Shown here one piece after another: positions 33,501 through 42,826 of a DNA stretch of 64,000 nt. The notes under the pieces are model-generated. The model was not told where the DNA came from and did not search any database. It saw nothing but the letters and a program-made list of their open reading frames with translations. The translations under genes and the position numbers were made by a program. Source of the DNA: Humulus lupulus (lineage: Eukaryota > Streptophyta > Magnoliopsida > Rosales > Cannabaceae); the NCBI RefSeq assembly GCF_963169125.1, contig NC_084802.1, positions 12,462,896 through 12,526,895 of the forward strand, given 5' to 3'. Within the stretch, counting starts at the first letter, position 1; each line of letters opens with the position of its first letter.

Positions 33501-33575
33501 CTTTTGCTGCTTCGAGGGAAAACTTTTGTCTATATTCAATGCGTGGCTCGCTACATTAGGGCTTATTCCCACCAT
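30507..33575 (-). CDS. pol: Tat-element pol: reverse transcriptase, RNase H, integrase
   Basis: An open stretch of 1022 codons. The reverse transcriptase occupies about residues 40-215, with NPVLVPKPNG, LNKACPKD, VMPFGLKNAGATYQ and the catalytic YVDD at 174-177. RNase H follows at about 450-575 (LYVDGSSNENGAGAGV, NNEAEYEAL, DSQLVVNQI, NADALARLA), a second Tat-type RNase H layout that I did not resolve further. Integrase has an HHCC zinc finger (HEGFCGDHTGGH...CDKCQ), then the DDE core with WGIDLIGSLP, VSDNGTQFD and HPQANGQVEAVN, and a C-terminal tail ending in WNGEHLRPYYQ. All visible catalytic residues are present. The frame is the same as the 33633-34205 segment upstream, separated by a TAG stop, so this was once one polyprotein. 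Confidence 0.93.
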   Translation of the reverse strand: MVGISPNVASHALNIDKSFPSKQQKRRQLDEDRKKALKEEVDRLKSNNFIRDAFYPDWVANPVLVPKPNGTWRTCIDYSDLNKACPKDCFPLPRIDQLVDATAGHGLMSFMDAYSGYNQIPMHAPDQEHTSFITDKGLYCYNVMPFGLKNAGATYQRLVNMMFSEQIGNNMEVYVDDMLVKSQLNKNHVDDLEECFGVLRKYNMNPQKCTFGVSSGKFLGFIVNSRGIEANPDKIKALIDMPSPRKHKDVQSLTGRMAALGRFISKSTDRGLPFFNLLKGSKKFEWTDECELAFQELKRHLAEPPILSKPETGEVLFLYLSTTEHAISAVLVREEERIQKPVYYISKRLLGAESRYPLMEKLALSLIHSSRKLRPYFQAHPIHVLTDQPLRQVLSKPEASSRLLKWAVELGQFEITYHPRTTIKAQALADFIVECTGTADDEVTTTAHELWKLYVDGSSNENGAGAGVILITPAGSKFHSALRFGFKASNNEAEYEALLAGLRIAKELKAKAIHCYSDSQLVVNQILGEYQARGTKMAAYLEKAKYALEFFEFYAIEQVPREQNSNADALARLATSTENEELNVVPIEHLSAPSITESDKEDVCMIETEPTWMSPIVEYLENGILPKDRSQARKLMYQLPRYTILDGRLYRRGYSMPLLRCVTPPEAKKIIREVHEGFCGDHTGGHSLSKKIIRQGYFWPTIKTDSFEFVKKCDKCQRFATIPRAPPSELTMLTSPWPFAVWGIDLIGSLPTGKGGVKYAVVAVDYFTKWTEAEPLATITSKKILDFVVKNIVCRYGVPRKIVSDNGTQFDCDLFTNFCNKNGIIKSFSSVAHPQANGQVEAVNKTLKSSLKKKLEEAKGRWPEELPQVLWGYRTTAQTSTGHTPFSLAYGCEAMLPIEVEIPTIRTQIYDQSSNHTQLEETLDLIEEKREEAQLKNAAYQQRTTRYFNKRVRDRKFGVGDLILRRVFLATRDPAAGVLGPNWEGPYQIESVIRPGVYKLARLDGSLIPRAWNGEHLRPYYQ

Positions 33576-33632
33576 GTCAGAGTGGGACCACGCGAAGAAA
33601 TCCTGGTTTTTCTTCAGAAAGCAAATTAATTG

Positions 33633-34398
33633 CTATTTTGATTCGTCTAGGAGGTGTTTCCCGACCTTCACCTTTTTTGAGGGATCAGATTCATCGAGCT
33701 GAACCTCTTCGAGCTCCTCCAAAGGTTGGAGGTCAATCTTCTCTTCAATCCTTGGATCGATCTCCTCATCAATTTCTAAAACTGTCCCATCTTTATACTG
33801 TATGACAACAAGTGCTTGCGCGCTTGTTTGTTTCTTTCCCCTTAAGGAAATGTTGTAGCACTCCCTTCCTGCCAATTGATCTCCTTTCAATGTTCCGACC
33901 CCGCTTGGAGTTGGGAACTTAAGGGCTAGATGCCTTACAGATGAAACTGCCCCCAGCCCGACCAGGGCGGGTCTCCCGAGCAATACATTGTAGGCAGATG
34001 GTAACTCTACTACCACGAACTCCATCATCTTGGTCGCCGAGACTGGATAGTCTCCCAAGGTCACAGGGAGTTCAATGGACCCCATACAGGCGGTTCCTTC
34101 TCCAGAAAAGCCGTACAAAGTGGTTGCACAAGCCCTCAGGTCGCGAAGGGAGAGTCCCATTTTTTCTAGGGTTGCTTTTATAAAGAATGTTAACTGAGCT
34201 CCCATTGTCTACGAGAACTCGGCGCACTCTTTTGTTGGCAAGCTGTAGGGTGATGACGAGTGGATCATGATGAGGGAACTGGACGTGAGAGGCATCCTCC
34301 TCGGTGAAGGTTATAGGCTGAGTCTCAACCCTTTGGCTTTTTGGTGCCCTCGGTTCGGGTTCATATGGAGACCCGTCCCCTGTCTTCAGCTCATTCAC
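33633..34398 (-). pseudogene. Tat-element protease region with a frameshift
   Basis: The retropepsin active site appears as [13 protein letters not shown] in the upstream part (34398-34072 frame). Near 34185-34195 the frame breaks in an AAAA run: one frame reads NILYKS, the next reads [10 protein letters not shown], which continues to 33633 with YNVLLGRPALVGLGAV, the usual retropepsin flap-to-C-terminal segment. A single-base gain in the A run explains this. The segment is bounded by an in-frame TGA (34402-34404) from gag and by a TAG (33633-33635) from pol. A programmed frameshift cannot be excluded, but there is no obvious slippery heptamer with a downstream structure, so decay or a base-calling error is more likely. 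Confidence 0.75.
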
Positions 34399-34401
34399 AT
34401 A

Positions 34402-36699
34402 TCATTTTTGAGCATTTCTGCCCCCTCCTGCGAGATGAGGACCTCCCGAGATGGTTATTACGTCCTCTCCATCTATCGGCGGAGGCCTGTCCTCATCCCG
34501 AGATCGGGAGTTATTATTCTGTGTTGCCGGAAGCGCGGCTACTCTCTGGCTGGCAGTAGCCTGTCCAGTATTCTGGTTTTTGACATACTGCCGGAAATAA
34601 CCTCTCGAGATCAATCCTTCGATCTCGTCCTTCAGCTGTCGGCACTCATCAGTTGTGTGGCCGGTGTCCCTATGAAATCGACAATACTTGCTGGAGTCCC
34701 TCTTGGACTTTTGATTCCTCATAGGGTCCGGACGCCTGAAGGGGACCTGGTTTTCATTAGCCAGGTATATGTTTTCCCGAGACTCGTTGAGCTCGGTATG
34801 CACTTTATATACGGAGAAATACCTTTCTCCTTTTTTCTTCTTTCCTCCATCAGCCTCGGGATTATTTCCCTCGCTTTTTTTTCTCTTGGAAGGATTCTCC
34901 GAGGTAGGCTGTGTAACTAGTGGGTCAACCGAGGTTGAGGCGGAGTTAATGTTTATCGTTGTAGTTTCGGTCTGCGAGGTCGCTTTGAGTGTTGACCTCG
35001 CTTCCTCTACATTGACAAATTTCTGCGCCCGTCTGTTAAACTCGGTTATCGACCTCACCGATTTCCCTTGTATGTCATCCCAAAGGGCACTCCCGGGTAA
35101 AACACCAGCTCGGATGGCCATCAAGTGCCCGCTGTCATCCACGTCATGAGCTCGGGCGACCTCTAGATTAAATCTTGTCAGGTAGCTCTTTAGTGTTTCG
35201 CCCGGTTGTTGTCGGACGTTAGTCAAAGTGGATGCTTCGGGTCTGACTCCCACCATAGCCCGGAACTGCTTCTTGAAGTCTCTAGACAATTGATCCCACG
35301 AAGTTATAGAATGTCTCTTGTACTTCTCGAACCAACTCTTGGCAGGCCCGGCCAATGATGTCGGAAACAACATACATCTGAGCTCGTAACCCACGTTACT
35401 AGCTCTCATGATAGTGTTGAATGTACTCAGATGGCTGCATGGGTCAGTTTTTCCTTCAAACGCTGGGACGTGAGGAATCCGGAACCCTTGGGGGAACTGA
35501 GTGTTAGAAATATTGGGAGCAAACGGCTCGAGCTCCTCATCAGAGTCCTCATATCGACCGTTTCCTTGCTCATTCTTCAAAAGCCTAAAGGCTTTTTCGA
35601 GCTGATCGATCCTTTCTTGTACTGGGTCCTTAGGCGGTGTTTGGAATTGATAGTCATTAATCGCGATCCCAGGCTCGCGTCTCCGTGAGGGATCTCTACG
35701 CCCATTCAGATGATTCCTAAGATCCGGGTTTGTCTGATCTCCCTTTCCCCTGCTCTGATTCAGGTGATTGCGCAGGTCGGGATGGCTCTTGTGATTCCCA
35801 GTATTTTTACGACCCCGGTCGTGTTTACTGACAGACCTTGTTTCTCCGGACTCATCACTAGTGAAACTCATCGATCGGTCATTTCGTGGTGGATCCTTTC
35901 TACGTCGCCTCGTCTCTGCAGTGCGAGATCGGGACGTCTGACTTCTCTCGGATGGCGCACCTTTCCGCCCCTGGAACGTCTCCCTGTCTCCTTGTCTCTC
36001 CCCTGTACGCCCTTGATCCTGATCTCGACCAGGTTGAGCGTTCCTGCGGGGAGGTGAAGGATATCTTATGGGAGACGGAGGAAACCGTATAGGTGACGGT
36101 GGTTGCCGTCCTTGCCTCGGCCTGGAAGGTCCAGAATTTTCCCGAGATGGGCCGGTTGCGTTTGGTGCGCTACCAGGAACTTGAGTCCGAGCCTCGACAG
36201 GAGCTCGGTTGTTCTCAGTTCCTGCAGGCACTTCCACAGGTGGATTAGGCAGGACCCGAGCTCGGGTACTCCTCTGAGGCCTAGAAGGAGCAGATGGCTC
36301 TGTTGGTGCTGGAGGTTGCGCTGGCCTCCTTGTGTTAGCATTTTTTCGTGGACGCCCACGGGGCCTCCGGGGAGGAACGTGCACGTCCCTTGGAGGAGGG
36401 ACTTGGTCTTCGCGCGGAGGTGGGGGCTGAGCCACCTGCGCCTCCGCGGCTATCCTAGTCAACTCCTCGTTACGTTTGTTGGCATCTGCCAGCAGTTGTT
36501 TCAGCTGCCGATTCTCCAATTCTACAATAGGGACATAACGCTCAGGGTTATAATACATGTCCTCATCCCTTGGTTGTGGAGGTGGTCCCCGGGAATCGGA
36601 GGATCCACTCCTTTCTTCAGCGTCCGGGTTCTCCATCGGTTGTTTTCCAGGACGCCTTGGGTAATTTTCTTCAGGAGTGTTCTGATTGTTTGTAGCCAT
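34402..36699 (-). CDS. gag: Tat-element gag polyprotein
   Basis: 765 codons starting at ATG 36699, only about 48 nt from the 5' LTR. The first 330 residues are charged and low-complexity, rich in Pro/Arg/Glu, with a leucine-containing helix near residues 60-85. The retrotransposon gag core is at about 390-540 (GFRIPHVPAFEGKTDP, LAGPAKSWFEKY, DFKKQFRAMVG, QQPGETLKSYLTRFN). A zinc-knuckle-like CRFHRDTGHTTDEC and the Tat-type tail LKDEIEGLISRGYFRQYV follow at about 660-695. It ends with NAQK and TGA; the next codons in the same frame lead straight into the protease, so the stop interrupts an original gag-pol fusion. Confidence 0.92.
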   Translation of the reverse strand: MATNNQNTPEENYPRRPGKQPMENPDAEERSGSSDSRGPPPQPRDEDMYYNPERYVPIVELENRQLKQLLADANKRNEELTRIAAEAQVAQPPPPREDQVPPPRDVHVPPRRPRGRPRKNANTRRPAQPPAPTEPSAPSRPQRSTRARVLPNPPVEVPAGTENNRAPVEARTQVPGSAPNATGPSRENSGPSRPRQGRQPPSPIRFPPSPIRYPSPPRRNAQPGRDQDQGRTGERQGDRETFQGRKGAPSERSQTSRSRTAETRRRRKDPPRNDRSMSFTSDESGETRSVSKHDRGRKNTGNHKSHPDLRNHLNQSRGKGDQTNPDLRNHLNGRRDPSRRREPGIAINDYQFQTPPKDPVQERIDQLEKAFRLLKNEQGNGRYEDSDEELEPFAPNISNTQFPQGFRIPHVPAFEGKTDPCSHLSTFNTIMRASNVGYELRCMLFPTSLAGPAKSWFEKYKRHSITSWDQLSRDFKKQFRAMVGVRPEASTLTNVRQQPGETLKSYLTRFNLEVARAHDVDDSGHLMAIRAGVLPGSALWDDIQGKSVRSITEFNRRAQKFVNVEEARSTLKATSQTETTTININSASTSVDPLVTQPTSENPSKRKKSEGNNPEADGGKKKKGERYFSVYKVHTELNESRENIYLANENQVPFRRPDPMRNQKSKRDSSKYCRFHRDTGHTTDECRQLKDEIEGLISRGYFRQYVKNQNTGQATASQRVAALPATQNNNSRSRDEDRPPPIDGEDVITISGGPHLAGGGRNAQK

Positions 36700-36726
36700 G
36701 AATCTCTCTGGGATGGATGCTTGAGG

Positions 36727-36747
36727 CTCTCAATGAAAGCACCAAAC
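36727..36747 (-). other. Primer-binding site of the Tat element (probable)
   Basis: Directly inside the 5' LTR the minus strand reads TTTGGTGCTTTCATTGAGAG. The position is right for a tRNA primer site and the wording is familiar from other plant Tat elements. I did not identify the cognate tRNA. Confidence 0.55.
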
Positions 36748-37542
36748 TGTTGACGCCGTTTTTCGTCAACAGATAAAAGAAGAGAGCACGCAAACAATTA
36801 AAGACAATGGCGAAAACAAACAAACGAATCAGACACACGGTTTTTACGTGGTTCAGCAGTTAAATCTGCCTAGTCCACGAGTCTCTGTTATTAATCTCAA
36901 GATTATCTCTGAACAATTCTTTAGCATGAATTCTCCAGAGTTTTCTCTCAAGGATCAGAAATCCGGTCCTTTACAATGGTGCATGACTTCTCTATTTATA
37001 GAGAAGGATGCAGAATACTATCCCACATATTTTGTGTAGTTACTCTTTTGTGAATAAAAATAAATGGCCTTAAATGCCAATAATCAGATATACAAGGAAA
37101 CGTTTCCCAAAGATCAGGAAACGCATAACTGACTAACCAATATCCCACGATTCTTGGGGATTTACATCAATAAATGAGGATTACATCCTATATCTACAAT
37201 ACTTGTAGATATTCAAAATGATCATAGCGTATCTCCAAGGCTTCAGCATCTAAGGTTTCATGTCATTGTGCGAGCCACTGACATTTCCCAAGCTAACATC
37301 GCTTTCGAGATAGCATATCTAGCTCGAGACCCCTGCTCCGAAGTTGTTCCTGAAGATGAGGGGCTCTCAGAGCTATCTTTCGAGATCGAGTTCATTTCGA
37401 GGTCAGTACATTCGAGGCCTGTATCATACTTTGCAGGCTCCGATTTACAATCGTAGAGCATACCCTAACCCTCACGAGACCATTTAATGCGAACTCAGCT
37501 TTCGAGGTCATATTTGCTATGGCTCGAAATCTGGGTATAACA
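36748..37542 (-). repeat. 5' LTR of the Tat element
   Basis: Identical in length (795 bp) to the 3' LTR. On the minus strand it starts TGTTATACCCAG at 37542, with TATA-like TCTATAAATAGAG near 36995, so transcription of gag-pol would begin within it. It ends in the TGTTGACG/CGTCAACA hairpin next to the primer-binding site. Confidence 0.95.
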
Positions 37543-38141
37543 TTATATATAATTTAATTTTTATAAAGAATTTTTAACCTTTTGAATAAATATATGGTCC
37601 AAATGTTAATTTATAAAAATAAAGGGTCAAAACAGCTAATTGGCCAAAATACAATGTTCAAATAATCGATCTATCCAATCCTATATTTAACCTTTTAACA
37701 AAACACGAGTTCTAAAAGTTAATTTTTAAAAATAAAAGGTTCAAACGAGTAATCGCCTAAAATAAATCTTACACAAAACATAAATTTCCATATACATAAT
37801 TTAGACTTTTTATAAAAAAAAATCACACAAAGCGTATAATAATGATAATAATAATAAAAAATAAATAAATGCACACGTACAACAAATTTTTTGAACTTTG
37901 TTTTCGGTACTTTAATTATTCAGAATTTTTCAAAAACTTGCAAGAGATTTGATATACAATGGACACCATTATGAAAAAAAAAATTGTATTCAATACGCCC
38001 TCATGTGTCCATATAAAGAATATGTTATACGAGTAGGGTGAAAAAGAATCTATATCGTAGCATTCTCCTAAAAATATTTTAAAATATGTATATTTTTTAA
38101 TAATTACAAAAGACTGCGCGAAGCGCGGTTATGTTTTCTAG

Positions 38142-40617
38142 TATATATATAAATGAGAGCTTCAAGGAAATTATGTGGCACTCTAAAATCTCTTCAAATC
38201 ACTCTTTCTATTTTCTCATTTAATCTAATTTTTTTATTCATTATCTATTTTCGAAAATATCTTAACAATTGAAAATATCAATATATACATATTAATTTGA
38301 TTAAAAATTTATTTAGTTTAAATATCTTAACTACTTATTTATTGAAAAATACTAAAAAAAATTAATTAAAAATTACGTAATAATTTTCGATTGTCAATAT
38401 ATCTATTTTTCTTATTATATTATAATTATGTTTTTTTATTCCAAAGTGAATAGTTTTACAAAATATTTATATATAAATGAGAGTTTAAGAGTGATGAGGT
38501 GGCATCCTATATTTTTTACAATCTATATTTTTACTATTTTTACAAAATATACATACATATATACGTACATCAACCCTTCAACAAATGTAACAGAAATAAC
38601 CAAATTAATACACATACTTATAAATACATTGATTTTAATATAGTCATATGTAACAGTAGTTATCCAATAATAATAGCATGAAAGAGATATCAATGAGAAT
38701 GGTCATAAAAATTTATTTAGTTTAAATATCTTAACTACTTAATCATTGAAAAATACTAAAAAAATTGAATTAAAAATTACATAATAATTTTCGGTTCTCT
38801 ATATATCTATTTTTCTGATTATATTATAATTATGTTTTTATTCAAAAGTGAATAGTTTACAAAATATTATAATTATTATCATCAATCATCAATATTTATA
38901 ATTGTATTTTTCTCTTATTTGATATTTTACTAAGCTTGTGAAAATAAGATATTACTAATGGTATTATTTGGATTTGTGATTTGTTTTCACTATAATAAAT
39001 AAATATTTTATAGATTGTAATTTTAGTGGACATTCCCGCAGCAACAAAAGATGCGGAGGTTGATGTAAAACACAAAAAATTCTTTTTAGAAATAAGGAAC
39101 ACATTATGAATTAAAAATAATATTACTAAAAATAAAATAATGCACAACAACAAAAATAATAAATGTTTATTTAAATTATTTATGTTTTTTTTTAATTTAA
39201 ATGTAATAGTTTTACAAAAATATATATTAACAACATGTATAATTTAATTTGAATTTGATTTATTTCAACGATGTATATTTTGAATTTAAATTTGATTAGA
39301 TATTTCATTACAACAACTATTTAATTAAATTATAAATATAAGTAAACAATATTTTTTTCTCATTTTTTATATTACTTTTTGAATTTATGGCTATTAATTT
39401 ATTAAGGAATTTTTTTTATCTATTTTGTCTGTTCTCTTTTTTCTCATTTATATTTTAATAAAAATTATAATAGATAAAAATATCTACATATAATAATAAT
39501 AATAATAAAATCTATCTATTTATATTTTAACTTTTTGACAAAACACGGTATCCAAATGTTAACTTTTAATAATAAAATATTTAAACGGGTAATCAACCAA
39601 ATTATACGTGGTTCAAATAATCAATCTTTACATTCCTATTTTTTAATTTTTGACAAAACACAAGGTCCACAAATTAATTTTAAAAAAAATTAATGGTCAA
39701 AATGAGTAAACAACTAAAATACAATGTTCAAAATGGTGTGAACCCTTATAGAAAACATAAATTATATAATATATATAATTTACTTTTTATAAATAATTTT
39801 TAACATTTTGAATAAATATATAATCCACAGGTTAATTTTTAAAAATAAACAATCAAAATGAGTAATCGGCCAAAATATAGTGTTCAAATAATCGATTTAT
39901 CTATTTCTATTTTAATATTTTGACAAAACTTGAGGTCTACAAGTTAATTTGTAAAAATAAAAGTTCTAATGGGTGATCGACTAAAATACAAGGTTCAAAA
40001 TAGTGTGAACCCTTACCGAAAACAAAAATTATATAAATATATAATTTAATTTTCATAAGAAGTTTGAACATTTTAAATAAATACATGGTCCAAAGGTTCA
40101 TTTTAAAAAATATAGGGTCAAAATGGGTAATGAGCAAAAATACAGTGTTTAAATAATCAATCTATCAATTCCAATTTTTATTCTTTTGACAAAACACGAG
40201 ATCTAAAAGTTAATTTTTAAAAATAAAGACTTCAAACAAGTAATTGCCCAAAATAAATCTTACACAAAATATAAATTTTCTTATACATAATTTAGACATT
40301 TTATAAAAAGAACTACGCAAATCGTATAATAATAATAAATAAAAGTAAATTTACAACAAGTTTTTTGAACTTTGTTTTCAGTACTTTAATTTGTCATAAT
40401 TTTTAAAAAACCTACAGGAGGTTCGCTATACAATAACAGTGAACACCATTATGAAATAAAAAATTATGGTCAAGATGTCGTCACGTGTCCATATAAAGAA
40501 CACGTTGTACGAGTATGGTGAAAATGAATCACCCCCCAAATCTCCCAAAAAATATTTTAAAATATATATGTTTTAATAATTACAAAAGACTGCGTGGAGC
40601 GCGGTTATATTTTCTAG
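38142..40617 (+). mobile_element. Non-autonomous Helitron 3
   Basis: Starts immediately after the CTAG of Helitron 2 with TATATATATAAATGAGAGCT. It ends with the hairpin GCGTGGAGCGCGG plus CTAG at 40614-40617, followed by T. It is a close relative of Helitron 1: the segments around 38870-39160 and 39930-40140 correspond to 22790-23100 and 23840-24060. A foreign piece at about 38463-38700, with a second TATATATAAATGAGAG start, interrupts it. No helicase ORF. Confidence 0.75.
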
Positions 40618-41614
40618 TTAAAATTAAAATCCTAAATTCCTAATAACAAAACAAAACCCTAAATTTTTTATCTATCTTTATTATTTTCAAATTTGGCCAA
40701 CTTTTTTATTTGGATCTGCATTTGGGCGTTCTCCTCAAGCTTGTACGCGTGGTATGTTCTTTTTCTTTGGTTACCATATATATGAAGTTGGGTGTTTTAG
40801 GATGAGTACGAGGATGGAGTTGGGGAAGGCTGACATTGAGGTTGTTTCATGGCAAGGACGAGGATGGCGGTTTGGGCTTCAGAGACGAGGATGGCGGTCC
40901 GAGCTTCACGAACGAGGATGGCAGTTCGAGCTTCAAGAATGAGGACGAGAGTCTGAGCTTCAAAAACAAGGATGGCGGGACTGGTTCTTCTTAACGACAG
41001 GGCTCGTGAGGACTACCGGAGTTTTGGAGTAAATCTCATTTTCTAATTTTGATTTTTTTTTCCTGAAATTATTGAATAAAGTTCATTACCCAATTATTAA
41101 CATTTGAAGATGGTATATATATCATAAAATACATGTTCTTTGTGTTGAAAAATTGGTGTTTCTGATTTGATTTTGTGGTTAAAAGTAAAAATAAAAGCTT
41201 TGAATAAATATGGGTCCGGAGTGAGAGATGTTCATGGCTTAGTTGATGCTCAATATTAAATTTATGATTGTTGCGATTAATGAATTTATATTGTGTATGA
41301 CTCTAATATGAGTTTAATGTATGAACTTAAGAACGTGTTTTGATTAATTTTTAGGTTTTAAATATGGGTGAACATGTTTTTATTATTTGGTTTGAGTTTT
41401 GTTTTTTCTTATTTGGATTTTGATTAATTTGATTATTGTCATAAGTTAAAAGATTAAATTTAGGTTTAAGTTGAGTGTTTAGGTTTAGGTTTATGTTTAA
41501 TTTTAATTATTTTAGAGTTTTAATTAATTAAAATATGATTTTTAATTATTTTTTTTAAATTTACATCAAATTTTTATTAATTTTTAATTTAATAATGTTT
41601 TATTTGAGATTATT
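40618..41614. other. Remaining internal DNA of the Mutator-like element
   Basis: A mostly AT-rich stretch with one GC-richer patch. At 40857-40978 a 27-bp unit (GACGAGGATGGCGGTTTGGG...) repeats about 4.5 times; in the plus frame from 40754 it reads as a 9-residue repeat, RGWRFGLQR, RGWRSELHE, RGWQFELQE, then stops. This could be a captured genic fragment or a local minisatellite. I recognise no host gene in it. Confidence 0.5.
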
Positions 41615-42499
41615 AAATTAACTAATTTATAAAACTAGGGGCATTTTAGTCATATTTAAAAAAGTTTGACAAAATTTGGACTCAGGGTATTATTTTGTTC
41701 AATTTTCAAAACACAGGATCCAACTTATCATTTAACAAACAGATGATCCGATCCGTAACTTTTGTACAACACTGTGTCCACAAAGGTATGCACCCTTTAT
41801 TAATTTATTTGATTTTAGTAGATTTTCTTATTATAAAAAAGATTTATACATTTTTAGAGTTTGTCTTTTGTCTCCTTATTTGTTTGGACATTGTGATTTG
41901 ATAAATTATTTTTTGGACTATGCATTTTGTAAAATAGTTCAAATAGACTCGTAAATTAGATTTTGATGAAGAAAAAAAAAACACATTTGTGAATGAGAAT
42001 GGATGTGTTTTTGTTTTGAGTTGTTAGTTTAGTAAATTATTTGTAATTTTAGTTAAAAATTTTTTGATCAAAATCGAGTATAGTAATCTATTTGAACCAA
42101 ATTACAAAATACATGATTCAAGAAATAATTGATCAAAATACAATCTAAACAATGAGCCAAAATAGATGATCTAAAATAGTCTAAAAAGATTTAAATATAC
42201 ACACTTATAAAAATAAAGATGATATCTTCATAATTCAAACAACAACCATCAATAATAATAATAATAATAATAATAATAAAGAAGAAGAGAAACGTAAATA
42301 AAATAGGCGTATATAACAAGAAAAAACAAATAATTATCGAAACCATAACTCCCCAATAAAAATGATCTAATTCATTCAGAATCACCCAAATACAAAAAAT
42401 AAAAAATAAATAAAAATAACGGAAAACACAAATATAGCATCTCACATATATATAAGAAAAACACATAATTATCCAAATCAAAATCCCTAAAAAAAATAA

Positions 42500-42826
42500 A
42501 TAAATATATATATATATATAAATATAAGAGGGTGAGGGTAAGGGTGGTGTGGCCACGTAATATAAAAAAAATCATCAGAGGCCAACAAACGCTCTAGGGT
42601 TAGCTTATTAGCTCTGCCTCTCTTCATTTGAGCGGGTATTCTTTCATCTTCACATTTCTCTTCTTCTTCTTCCTTCTTCGCGAACGGTATCCCCTAAACA
42701 CTCAAACCCTAACCCTAATCCTTTTTGTTTTTGGTTATCTTTAGATCTGTGCTTCTCTACTGCTTCTACAGTTCCTTTATCGCCATTGTTGTTTTGCCTC
42801 TGAACTTTTTTATTTTTCCTTCTTAG
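42500..42826 (+). promoter_or_regulatory. Promoter and 5' leader of the ALBA gene
   Basis: A TATATATATATAAATATAAG stretch near 42501 could act as TATA box. The leader includes CTAGGGTTAG near 42593, and AAACCCTAACCCTAA (42704-42718), a telo-box pair. A donor-like GCGAACG|GTATCC near 42686 and an acceptor TTTCCTTCTTAG ending at 42826 suggest a leader intron that ends immediately before the ATG; this intron is inferred. Confidence 0.5.

Larger units (their letters stand above)
25095..37542 (-). mobile_element. Complete Ty3/gypsy Tat-lineage LTR retrotransposon with antisense ORF
   Basis: Two 795-bp LTRs (25095-25889 and 36748-37542) flank a 10.9-kb interior. The element is bounded by TTATA on both sides (25090-25094 and 37543-37547). 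The coding strand is minus: gag, protease, RT-RNase H, integrase in Ty3/gypsy order. An additional spliced ORF runs on the plus strand between pol and the 3' LTR, a known trait of the Tat lineage. By eye the LTRs differ at about four positions (about 0.5%), indicating a recent insertion, on the order of 0.2-0.4 million years with commonly used plant rates of 7e-9 to 1.3e-8. The polyprotein carries two in-frame stops and one frameshift, so it probably needs help in trans or has decayed since insertion. Confidence 0.93.
24526..38141 (+). mobile_element. Non-autonomous Helitron 2, split by the Tat retrotransposon
   Basis: Directly after the CTAG of Helitron 1 comes TATATATATAAAGGAGAGCT, a 5' Helitron-type start; the TC may be shared with the TTTCTAG of its neighbour. 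The 3' end is the hairpin ACTGCGCGAAGCGCGG plus CTAG at 38138-38141. The 25095-37542 retrotransposon interrupts it; without that, it is about 1.16 kb. A partial second 5'-like segment (AAGGAGATGATGTGTCATTC) lies near 24640. No ORF of its own. Confidence 0.75.
21333..41795. mobile_element. Mutator-like element (non-autonomous), expanded to 20.5 kb by nested insertions
   Basis: The left end GGGTAAATGCC at 21333 and the complement of the right end (GGGTGCATACC, ending at 41795) open imperfect terminal inverted repeats of about 150-180 bp that share TACAAAAGTTACGGAT-like and GTTAAATGA words. The 9 bp outside each end are identical: TTTATTAAT at 21324-21332 and 41796-41804. Long inverted ends with a 9-bp duplication are the hallmark of Mutator superfamily transposons. 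No MURA/MuDR transposase ORF is visible. Its own DNA is only about 21333-21586 plus 40618-41795; the rest is Helitrons and a Tat retrotransposon. Confidence 0.85.

Noticed and set aside
34267..36753. Several plus-strand ORFs of 115-217 codons across the gag region
   Set aside because: They are antisense shadows of gag and lack any recognisable motif; the real antisense ORF of this element is at 26849-29530.
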